A DNA stretch of 43,347 nucleotides, taken from Lachnospiraceae bacterium (GTDB lineage: Bacteria; Bacillota_A; Clostridia; Lachnospirales; Lachnospiraceae). This document shows positions 36,876 through 43,347 of the stretch, in pieces. The translations under genes and the position numbers were made by a program. Every line of letters begins with the position of its first letter. Position 1 is the first letter of the stretch. The notes beneath the pieces are model-generated. The model did no database searches. It was not told where the DNA came from and was given only the letters and a program-made list of their open reading frames with translations. The stretch covers positions 1-43,347 of the forward strand of contig JAIKXO010000112.1 in the NCBI GenBank assembly GCA_024684065.1, written 5' to 3'.

Positions 36876-36927
36876 GTCCGGAGTCCTGACGGCGTTCAGG
36901 CTGTATTGACGGCTTTTGGCTCCGGAC
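36876..36927. repeat. Dispersed hairpin repeat, copy 1
   Basis: GTCCGGAG (36876-36883) and CTCCGGAC (36920-36927) form perfect 8-base outer arms; inside, CCTGA (36885-36889) pairs with TCAGG (36896-36900). The inner text GACGGCGTTCAGGCT and GGCTTTTGGC recurs, with small changes, at 40634-40685. It fills the gap between the metal ATPase and the DUF4364 gene. Confidence 0.75.
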
Positions 36928-37002
36928 GCGTATCAGGTGCTTAAAATACCGGATCATATGAAACAGATTATAGATCTTTGCAGAGCCATAAAAGAGGATA
37001 AC

Positions 37003-37536
37003 ATGAAGGGGAGCAGGGAAAATCTTTCGGAGTTAAATATTCTTTATAAATTTATGATCCTTTATATGCTCGAAAGAGCGGACCAACCGGTTTCAAAGAC
37101 CCAGATCTATGATTTTATGCTGAGCAGGGAGTATACGGATTACTTTACTGTGAACGAGGTCATAAACGAGATGATCGATACCGGCTTCATAAAATCCCAG
37201 ACAAAGCGGAACAGGTCGCATTTAGAGCTTACGGATGAAGGCAGGAAAATACTTGTCCTGTTTCCGAGCAGAATAAAACCGGAGATAAAGAAGGAGATAG
37301 ATGACTATCTTCTCGAAAAAGAATACGATCTAAAAAACGAAGTATCCATACAGTCCAATTACTATAAGGGTGTATCGGGTGATTATATAGCAGAGCTGAC
37401 AGCAAGAGAGAAGAATTCCGAGCTCATGACCATAAGGGTGTCGGTTCCGAGTGCCGAGTCAGCCGAGTCAGTTTGCTTAAACTGGGAGAGGAACAACCAG
37501 GAAATATACAAAGCTCTTATGCAGAAACTGCTGTAA
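37003..37536 (+). CDS. DUF4364-family winged-helix regulator
   Basis: The 177-residue protein matches the DUF4364 family of small Firmicutes proteins with an N-terminal winged-helix domain: LYKFMILYMLERADQPVSKTQIYDFMLS, then YFTVNEVINEMIDTG and a LTDEGRKIL wing. The C-terminal half (about 90-177) is the family-specific beta/alpha part of unknown role. ATG 37003 is preferred: GAGGAT lies just upstream and family members begin near this point; a longer frame from 36916 would start inside the repeat element. The stop is only 6 bases from the end of the convergent rho gene, so their transcripts overlap. Confidence 0.82.
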   Translation: MKGSRENLSELNILYKFMILYMLERADQPVSKTQIYDFMLSREYTDYFTVNEVINEMIDTGFIKSQTKRNRSHLELTDEGRKILVLFPSRIKPEIKKEIDDYLLEKEYDLKNEVSIQSNYYKGVSGDYIAELTAREKNSELMTIRVSVPSAESAESVCLNWERNNQEIYKALMQKLL

Positions 37537-37542
37537 ACAGAT

Positions 37543-38988
37543 CTACACGATAAATCTTTTTTTCACTATTTCCACAAATTCACGGTTACTCTTGGTGTGG
37601 GCAAATATCTCCAGGACTTTTTCCACTGCTTCATCAGCTTTCAGGCCGTTTAATGCCTTTCGGATTATGTTGGTTGCTTCAAGCTCTGTCTGTGTAAGAA
37701 GCAGGTCTTCCCGCCTCGTGCTCGACTTGGGTATATCAATGGCGGGAAAGATACGTTTCTCCGAGAGTTTACGGTCTAGCACCATCTCCATGTTTCCGGT
37801 TCCTTTAAATTCCTCATATACAACGTCATCCATCTTGCTGCCTGTATCAATAAGGGCGGTAGCTAAAATAGTCAGGCTTCCTCCTTCCCGCATGTTTCTG
37901 GCGGCTCCGAAGAAACGCTTGGGCATATGGAGCGCAGCCGGATCAAGACCTCCTGAAAGAGTTCTCCCGCTCGGTGGAACGGTCAGGTTATATGCCCTGG
38001 TAAGCCTTGTGATGCTGTCAAGCAGGATAGTGACATCCTTTCCGTATTCTACAAGTCTCTTGGCCCTTTCAATAACCATTTCGGATACCCTTTTGTGATG
38101 CTCGGGAAGCTCGTCAAAGGTAGAATAAATGACCTCGACCTGATCTCCTTCTATAGCCTCTTTGATATCGGTAACCTCTTCCGGACGTTCATCTATAAGG
38201 AGGATTATCAGGTGCATTTCCGGATTGTTTTTTGTGATCGACCTTGCGACATCCTTTAAAAGCGTGGTCTTTCCTGCTTTAGGAGGAGATACGATCATTC
38301 CTCTCTGACCCTTGCCGACGGGCGACATAAGATCCATAATCCTCATGGAGACCGGTCCCATCGGGGTCTCGAGCCTCAGCCTTTCATCGGGGAAAATGGG
38401 CGTCAGATCTTCAAAATTGACTCTCTTCCCCATGTTCTCCGGCTTGATCCCGTTTATTGATTTGACGAAAAGAAGTGCGCCGAATTTATCATTTGTAGAA
38501 CGGATGCGCATATTTCCACATACAATATCACCTGTTTTTAATGAAAATCTCCTTATCTGGCTTGGAGCGACATATACATCATCTTCTCCGGGCATATAGT
38601 TGTCGCTTCTGATAAAACCGTAACCGTCGCTAAGAACCTCCAAAAGGCCGCTTACTTCTATTCCGCTGTCCAGTATCTTCTTTTCATCGGATATTTCGGT
38701 CACCTGGACTTCCTTTGCGGAATCTCCCGGATATTTCTGGGAAACCTCACCCTGCTCGGTTCCTTCCTTAGGTTCAGATGCTTCCGGCGAGGGTTTTGTA
38801 TTTTTCCTTACGGGTGCGGGCTTTGAAGCAGGCTTTGCAGCATTCGCCGTTTCCTCTTTGGCATCTAATTCCATCATCTCGTCTATGAGGACGCTTTTTT
38901 TCTTCGCGGTTACATTTTTGATCTCCCGGGCTTTAGCTATGTCCCGAAGCGCTGCAAGGCTTAGTGATTCATATTTTTCTCGTTCCAT
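37543..38988 (-). CDS. rho: Transcription termination factor Rho
   Basis: The 481-residue RNA helicase ends untranslated transcripts. Order: Rho_N domain (about 1-45), a charged Lys/Pro/Glu linker (about 46-105), the RNA-binding cold-shock fold (about 108-180, with SGLLEVLSDGYGFIRSDNY), then the RecA-like motor with Walker A PPKAGKTT (235-242), Walker B ILLDSITR (D324), and the DPAALHMPKRFFGAARN and GTGNMEMVLDR loops. AGGAG on the minus strand sets the start. The aspartate aminotransferase gene ends 30 bases upstream on the same strand, so the two may share a transcript. Confidence 0.98.
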   Translation of the reverse strand: MEREKYESLSLAALRDIAKAREIKNVTAKKKSVLIDEMMELDAKEETANAAKPASKPAPVRKNTKPSPEASEPKEGTEQGEVSQKYPGDSAKEVQVTEISDEKKILDSGIEVSGLLEVLSDGYGFIRSDNYMPGEDDVYVAPSQIRRFSLKTGDIVCGNMRIRSTNDKFGALLFVKSINGIKPENMGKRVNFEDLTPIFPDERLRLETPMGPVSMRIMDLMSPVGKGQRGMIVSPPKAGKTTLLKDVARSITKNNPEMHLIILLIDERPEEVTDIKEAIEGDQVEVIYSTFDELPEHHKRVSEMVIERAKRLVEYGKDVTILLDSITRLTRAYNLTVPPSGRTLSGGLDPAALHMPKRFFGAARNMREGGSLTILATALIDTGSKMDDVVYEEFKGTGNMEMVLDRKLSEKRIFPAIDIPKSSTRREDLLLTQTELEATNIIRKALNGLKADEAVEKVLEIFAHTKSNREFVEIVKKRFIV

Positions 38989-39018
38989 TTGATTCTCCTG
39001 TAATGAAAGGACTGTATA

Positions 39019-40311
39019 TTATAATTCCTGATCGGATAAAAACTTATCTATGCTTGAAAGCTTTACGCACAATGCGAAAACCTCGGAGGCTGTTTTAATT
39101 TCTGATAGCGAGGGAAAAGTCGGGGCTATCCTTATGTTTTTATCTTCGGGATCTTTTTTGTAAGGATAGGTCGCGCCGGCACCGGTAGTGATCATCCCTG
39201 CTTCCCTGCACCTTGCCACTATATCCTTTGCGCAGCCGGGCAGAGCATTAAAGGAAATAAAATAACCTCCGTTAGGCTTAGTCCAGGTGCCGATACCAAG
39301 ACCTGCAAGCTCCCTTTCAAAACATTCATATACGGCCTCGAATTTTGGACGCGTTATTGATGCGTGTTCGGTCATCCGTTTCCTGATGCCGTTAAGATCC
39401 TTAAAGTGCAGGACATGCCTGAGCTGGTTTATTTTGTCGTATCCGATGGTCTGTATCATCATAGACTTTTTTATCCATTCCAGATTTGCCTTTGAGGTGG
39501 CAACTCCCGCTATGCCACTCCCCGCAAAGGATATCTTGCTGGTAGAACAGAATTCGTATACCAGATCTTCATTGCCGGCCTTTGAACATTCCTCAAGGAT
39601 ATTAAGAAGCTTGTCACCTCCGTTATCATAAAGATCATGAACGGCATAAGCATTATCCCAGTAGATCCTGAAATCGTGGGCTTTTGGCTTAAGGTTTGCA
39701 AAGGCTTTTACAACCTCGTCCGAATATGTGATCCCGGTCGGATTGGAATATTTAGGGACGCACCAGATACCTTTTATCGTTTCGTCGTTTTCCGCGTATT
39801 CCTTTACAAGCTTCATATCCGGGCCGTTATCGTCCATCGGAATGTTTATCATTTCTATTCCGAAGTTTTCGGTAATGGCAAAATGTCTGTCATAGCCCGG
39901 TACGGGACAGAGGAACCTGACCCTGTCGAGCTTAGACCAGGGAGTCATTCCGTTTACGCCTGAAAGCATAGATCTTGCTACGGTGTCATACATTATCGGA
40001 AGGGAAGCATTGCCGCAGACTATAACGTTTTCCGGGCAGGCTCCTATCATATCGCCCAGAAGCTTTTTTGCTTCATAAATACCGTCCATTTCCCCGTAAT
40101 TTCTGCAATCAAGCCCGTCGTTTGCTTTCACATCGGATCCTGAGTTTACGGCGTCTAACATTCCCATGGAAAGATCGAGCTGAGACGGAGAGGGCTTTCC
40201 CCTTGCCATGTTAAGGCTTAATCCCTTTTGCTTTATGGCCTCGTATTCACCGGTTAATTGATCTTTGAGAGAAAGAAGTTCCTCCCGTGACATATTTTTG
40301 TAGTCCTTCAT
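39019..40311 (-). CDS. Aspartate aminotransferase, type Ic (PF12897-like)
   Basis: The 430-residue PLP enzyme probably transfers the amino group between aspartate and 2-oxoglutarate. It belongs to the fold type I subgroup with the opening LNMARGKPSPSQLDLS, the CVPKYSNPTG segment, YWDNAYAVHDL (D for the PLP ring) and the cofactor lysine K259 in EFCSTSKISFAGSG. This text and length fit the type Ic group known from corynebacterial AspT rather than AspC. GAGGAG on the minus strand sets the start. A tentative promoter lies at 40403-40431. It is upstream of rho on the same strand, 30 bases apart. Confidence 0.9.
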   Translation of the reverse strand: MKDYKNMSREELLSLKDQLTGEYEAIKQKGLSLNMARGKPSPSQLDLSMGMLDAVNSGSDVKANDGLDCRNYGEMDGIYEAKKLLGDMIGACPENVIVCGNASLPIMYDTVARSMLSGVNGMTPWSKLDRVRFLCPVPGYDRHFAITENFGIEMINIPMDDNGPDMKLVKEYAENDETIKGIWCVPKYSNPTGITYSDEVVKAFANLKPKAHDFRIYWDNAYAVHDLYDNGGDKLLNILEECSKAGNEDLVYEFCSTSKISFAGSGIAGVATSKANLEWIKKSMMIQTIGYDKINQLRHVLHFKDLNGIRKRMTEHASITRPKFEAVYECFERELAGLGIGTWTKPNGGYFISFNALPGCAKDIVARCREAGMITTGAGATYPYKKDPEDKNIRIAPTFPSLSEIKTASEVFALCVKLSSIDKFLSDQEL

Positions 40312-40402
40312 GACTATTCTCCTCGTTACATTATTATCTGCCGTTAAACAGGCATGCTTTTATTGCGGTTCATATTTTTGTATCAATCTCATATTGGGGA
40401 TT

Positions 40403-40431
40403 TATATAAAATAATGTGTGAAGACATGAAA
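40403..40431 (-). promoter_or_regulatory. Tentative promoter of the aspartate aminotransferase gene
   Basis: On the minus strand TTTCAT (40431-40426), 17 bases, TATATA (40408-40403). The -35 is weak. An inverted repeat at 40427-40454 overlaps it, which would suit an operator. Confidence 0.35.
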
Positions 40432-40461
40432 GAAACGAAAAACGATTTCTTTCAGCTGAAA
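40427..40461. repeat. Inverted repeat and overlapping palindrome in the divergent region
   Basis: TGAAAGAAA (40427-40435) and TTTCTTTCA (40446-40454) are perfect reverse complements with a 10-base centre that can add two more pairs. TTTCAGCTGAAA (40450-40461) is a perfect 12-base palindrome sharing its right arm. Both lie upstream of the aminotransferase gene and look like regulator sites. Confidence 0.6.
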
Positions 40462-40556
40462 AAACGGACAGGCTGACATATTTGATACCGTGAATAAAAA
40501 GTATAAAAATGAGCTGTCAGTTTACTTTATGTATAATACAACAAAAATCTCTTTAA

Positions 40557-40602
40557 TGCAATTTAAAAATACATTGCAAAGGACAAAGTTTTTCTTTATC
40601 AT
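40557..40602 (+). promoter_or_regulatory. Promoter with candidate operator upstream of the beta-mannosidase
   Basis: TTGCAA (40574-40579), 17 bases, TATCAT (40597-40602) is a fair sigma-A promoter. TGCAAT (40557-40562) and ATTGCA (40573-40578) form an inverted repeat covering the -35, a plausible activator or repressor site for sugar control. The leader would be about 240 bases and contains the second dispersed hairpin repeat. Confidence 0.5.
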
Positions 40603-40633
40603 GTGAATATATGGCATTATGGAAGCTAAAAAC

Positions 40634-40685
40634 CCGGACGGCATTCAGGCTTTGCAAGATGAGCCTTATGGCTTTTGACGTCCGG
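40634..40685. repeat. Dispersed hairpin repeat, copy 2
   Basis: CCGGACG (40634-40640) and CGTCCGG (40679-40685) are perfect outer arms; AGGCT (40647-40651) pairs with AGCCT (40662-40666) inside. It shares GACGGC-x-TTCAGGCT and GGCTTTTG-x-C followed by TCCGGA with the copy at 36876-36927. The rest of the 40312-40850 gap holds the promoters and repeats listed separately and no gene. Confidence 0.75.
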
Positions 40686-40850
40686 ATAATGGTATATAAT
40701 CCGTGCGGAACAGTTAATAAACAGGATCATATCCGGTCATTTTGGAAAAATCATGGCTCTGAAGAAAGTATTTCTGAATGATTCAGGGCAAAATCTCCTT
40801 CTGTAAAGAAGCCGGAACCGGTCCATTGAGAATTCAGGGGGATCAAGGGA

Positions 40851-43346
40851 ATGATATTCCAGACATTAAACGGTAAATGGCTGATAAACGAAAAAGGTTC
40901 CGAGACCTATGTGGAAGGAAGGGTTCCGGGTTCTGTTCTTTCCGCGCTGCTTGTCCAGCACAGGGTTCCGGATCCGTATTTCGGGACCAATGAATATGCG
41001 GCCAGGGAAATATTCAGGAATGATTTCATATATACGAGAAGCTTTGACGTAGAACCTGATCTGATGAGCCAGGAGAAGATATATCTTTGCTGTAAGGGAA
41101 TAGATACCCTGTCTCACATCTATATCAATGAAATGCCGATCGGACACACGGATAATATGCACAGGACATATTATTTCAATGTAAAGGATTATCTTCGTCA
41201 ATATGGTAACACCATAACCATAGAGATAGAATCACCGATCAACTATATAGAAAATTATCGCCCCGGCTTTAATAAGGAAATTCATTATACACCCGTGGGC
41301 TGTATGAAGGGAAACCAGTATATCCGAAAAGCGCATTGCATGTTTGGCTGGGACTGGGGAGCCCAGATACCGGACTGCGGCATCTGGCGGAGCATAGATC
41401 TTATAGGATACAGCCTTATAAAGCTTGATGAGGTGGAGATAATACAGCATCACGAAAAGAAAAGAGTCGTTCTTGAGATCAATGTTGATGCCGAGATCAT
41501 CCGTCCGGATACCTATGTTATCCAGGCTGAACTGGTTTCGCCCGACGGTATTCCTTCGGCTGTTACGAGTATCCTTGAAAACAATCATGCGTCCCTTGAA
41601 TTTTCGATCGAGGGTCCGAAAATATGGTGGCCAAACGGTTACGGCGACCAGCCCCTGTATACGGTAAGCGTTTATGCTCTTGATATGAACGGAAATCAAT
41701 GGGATTCAAAGACCTATCGTATAGGCTTAAGGGAGATAACCGTTTCCAGGGAACCTGATAAGTATGGGCAGGAATTCTGCCTGATGGTCAATAATACAAA
41801 GATCTTTGCAATGGGAGCGGATTACATTCCTGAGGACACTATCTATTCTTTTATCACGAAAGAGAAGATCTCGTATCTTTTAAGAGCCGCCAAGAACTGC
41901 AATTTCAATACCTTAAGGGTCTGGGGCGGAGGGTATTACCCGAGCGATACCTTTTATGATCTTTGTGACGAGCTGGGTATAATAGTCTGGCAGGACTTTA
42001 TGTTTGCCTGCAATGTCTATGAGCTCAGCAATGAATTCAGGCATAATATTACGGATGAAGCTATAGATAATGTAAAGAGGCTCAGGCATCATGCCTGTCT
42101 GGGTCTTTTCTGCGGAAATAACGAGATCGAGTCTGCCTGGGATCATTGGGACGGCTTTTCGGATCATTCAGAGGAACTTAAGGCGGATTATCTTGAGATA
42201 TTTGAAAAACTGCTTCCGGAAATAGTAAGCAAATATGCTTCTTCAACATTTTACTGGCCGTCTTCTCCTTCTTCGGGAGGAAACTTCAACGATCCGGACA
42301 GCGATGACATGGGAGACCGCCATTATTGGGGAGTATGGCACGGACTTGAGCCTTTCAGCGCCTATTCAGAGCACAATATGAGATTTTGTTCCGAGTTCGG
42401 TTTCCAGTCGTTTCCCTGTATGAAGACAATAAAGACCTTTACGAGGGAAGAAGACAGAAATATCTTTTCCGAGGTGATGGAAAGTCATCAGAAAAACGGG
42501 GACGCAAACGGCAAGATAATATATTATCTCTCAAAGAACTTCCTGTTTCCAAAGGATTTTGACAGCCTTCTTTATCTTTCCCAGATCCTTCAGGGAATAG
42601 CAATTAAATACGGAGTGGAGAGCTTCCGAAGACACAGGGGGCAGTGTATGGGAGCCCTGTACTGGCAGCTCAATGATACCTGGCCGGTAGCATCCTGGTC
42701 CAGCATAGATTATTTCGGAAGATATAAGGCATTGCAGTATATGGCCAAAAACTTTTTTGCTCCGGTCGCGGGCTCTATAATGCGTGAAGGCAGCGAGATC
42801 TCCATATATATCCACAACGAAACCAGGGATATTGAACAAAGAAGGGTTAAGGTGAGCCTTCAGACCTTCGATTTCAGGCTACTTCACGAGATGGAGTATG
42901 AGATAGAGCTGCAGCCGGGAACTGTGGAGATGGTCTGTTCCATGGATTATGCGATGTTTATTGACGGGATCGAGGACAGGGTCTTCGTGGAAGCGGTCTT
43001 TATTGATGAGGACGGTACGGTGGTCTCTTCGGAGATAGAGGTCTTTGTTCCTTATAAGAGGTTAAAGCTTTCCAATTCATCCATATCATATTCCGTGATC
43101 GAACTTGTTGACGAATATGTTATCAGGATGATGTCCGGGGGGTTTGCAGCCTTTGTCGAGCTGGATCTCAAAAATGCCGATGCCATATTCTCGGAAAATT
43201 ATTTCCATCTTACTTCAAAGAGGGAGAAGGCTATCCGCTTAAAGAAAAGCAACATACGTTATCTGATCCCCGGATCTCCGGAGATTCAGAATGGTATAGA
43301 GCTGGAACAGCAGCTGGTCATACGGACTCTGAAGGATACTTATTAA
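40851..43346 (+). CDS. Beta-mannosidase, glycoside hydrolase family 2
   Basis: The 831-residue enzyme releases mannose from the non-reducing end of beta-mannosides and manno-oligosaccharides. It opens with the sugar-binding domain (LNGKWLINEKG, VPGSVLSALL, PDPYFGTNEYAAREIF) and has the catalytic barrel with NTLRVWGGGYYPSDTFYD, the acid/base E425 in GNNEIESAW, and the nucleophile E515 in SEFGFQSFP. GALYWQLNDTWPVASWSS is also family text. No signal peptide is seen, so it should act inside the cell on imported oligosaccharides. GATCAAGGGA precedes the ATG. The stop at 43344-43346 falls just inside the window, so the gene is complete; neighbours beyond are unseen. Confidence 0.95.
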   Translation: MIFQTLNGKWLINEKGSETYVEGRVPGSVLSALLVQHRVPDPYFGTNEYAAREIFRNDFIYTRSFDVEPDLMSQEKIYLCCKGIDTLSHIYINEMPIGHTDNMHRTYYFNVKDYLRQYGNTITIEIESPINYIENYRPGFNKEIHYTPVGCMKGNQYIRKAHCMFGWDWGAQIPDCGIWRSIDLIGYSLIKLDEVEIIQHHEKKRVVLEINVDAEIIRPDTYVIQAELVSPDGIPSAVTSILENNHASLEFSIEGPKIWWPNGYGDQPLYTVSVYALDMNGNQWDSKTYRIGLREITVSREPDKYGQEFCLMVNNTKIFAMGADYIPEDTIYSFITKEKISYLLRAAKNCNFNTLRVWGGGYYPSDTFYDLCDELGIIVWQDFMFACNVYELSNEFRHNITDEAIDNVKRLRHHACLGLFCGNNEIESAWDHWDGFSDHSEELKADYLEIFEKLLPEIVSKYASSTFYWPSSPSSGGNFNDPDSDDMGDRHYWGVWHGLEPFSAYSEHNMRFCSEFGFQSFPCMKTIKTFTREEDRNIFSEVMESHQKNGDANGKIIYYLSKNFLFPKDFDSLLYLSQILQGIAIKYGVESFRRHRGQCMGALYWQLNDTWPVASWSSIDYFGRYKALQYMAKNFFAPVAGSIMREGSEISIYIHNETRDIEQRRVKVSLQTFDFRLLHEMEYEIELQPGTVEMVCSMDYAMFIDGIEDRVFVEAVFIDEDGTVVSSEIEVFVPYKRLKLSNSSISYSVIELVDEYVIRMMSGGFAAFVELDLKNADAIFSENYFHLTSKREKAIRLKKSNIRYLIPGSPEIQNGIELEQQLVIRTLKDTY

Positions 43347-43347
43347 T

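Noticed and set aside
37592..38098. 168-codon plus-strand frame opposite rho
   Set aside because: It is the shadow of the highly conserved rho coding strand; no ribosome site or family match.

Overview
The window is a chromosomal segment from an anaerobic low-to-mid-GC Firmicute, most likely a Lachnospiraceae member near Butyrivibrio/Pseudobutyrivibrio. This rests on gene content and style: a type III glutamine synthetase, AddAB recombination nuclease, a CIRCE-controlled groESL operon, a DUF4364 regulator, a type Ic aspartate aminotransferase, purine-rich Shine-Dalgarno sites, and several small membrane proteins of a kind common in that family. The genus is inference. No rRNA, tRNA, CRISPR array, transposase, phage or integrase gene was seen.

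Layout. 1-5135: end of a methyltransferase, hslO (Hsp33) with its own promoter, dapF and glnN. 5296-12424: addB and addA, overlapping by 8 bases. 12496-13541: a membrane-anchored protein whose promoter places transcription start at its ATG. 13622-15779: groES-groEL with sigma-A promoter, CIRCE and terminator. 15853-22727: envelope glycan genes (two GT2 glycosyltransferases, a GT4, a YdjC-type deacetylase, a DegT aminotransferase) with trxA and a divergent membrane protein between them. 22874-30079: small membrane protein, guaB, a six-helix membrane protein, a large EAL-domain phosphodiesterase with a Glu/Lys linker, then purH. 30144-33984: a 716-residue TetR-type protein behind a structured leader, and an RsmF-type RNA methyltransferase. 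34108-36853: zinc/cadmium efflux operon (SmtB/CadC-type sensor, free HMA metallochaperone, P1B ATPase). 37003-40311: DUF4364 regulator convergent with rho, then aspartate aminotransferase. 40574-43346: a GH2 beta-mannosidase.

How parts work together. The metal operon is a self-contained circuit: an operator at the predicted transcription start, a sensor with both known metal-site types, a chaperone and a pump. The glycan genes could build and modify a lipid-linked aminosugar. hslO, groESL and trxA serve protein quality control and thiol balance. guaB and purH flank a c-di-GMP phosphodiesterase gene.

Most unusual items: (1) a tandemly duplicated 90-base element made of three adjacent hairpins, filling the gap before purH; (2) a TetR-type regulator with a roughly 500-residue disordered tail, behind a leader that can fold a terminator-like hairpin; (3) a 222-base nearly pure purine tract inside the EAL gene; (4) a dispersed hairpin repeat at 36876 and 40634; (5) a promoter whose predicted start coincides with the ATG at 12531. 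I saw no complete novel defence or mobile system. The two hairpin repeat families are the best candidates for something undescribed.
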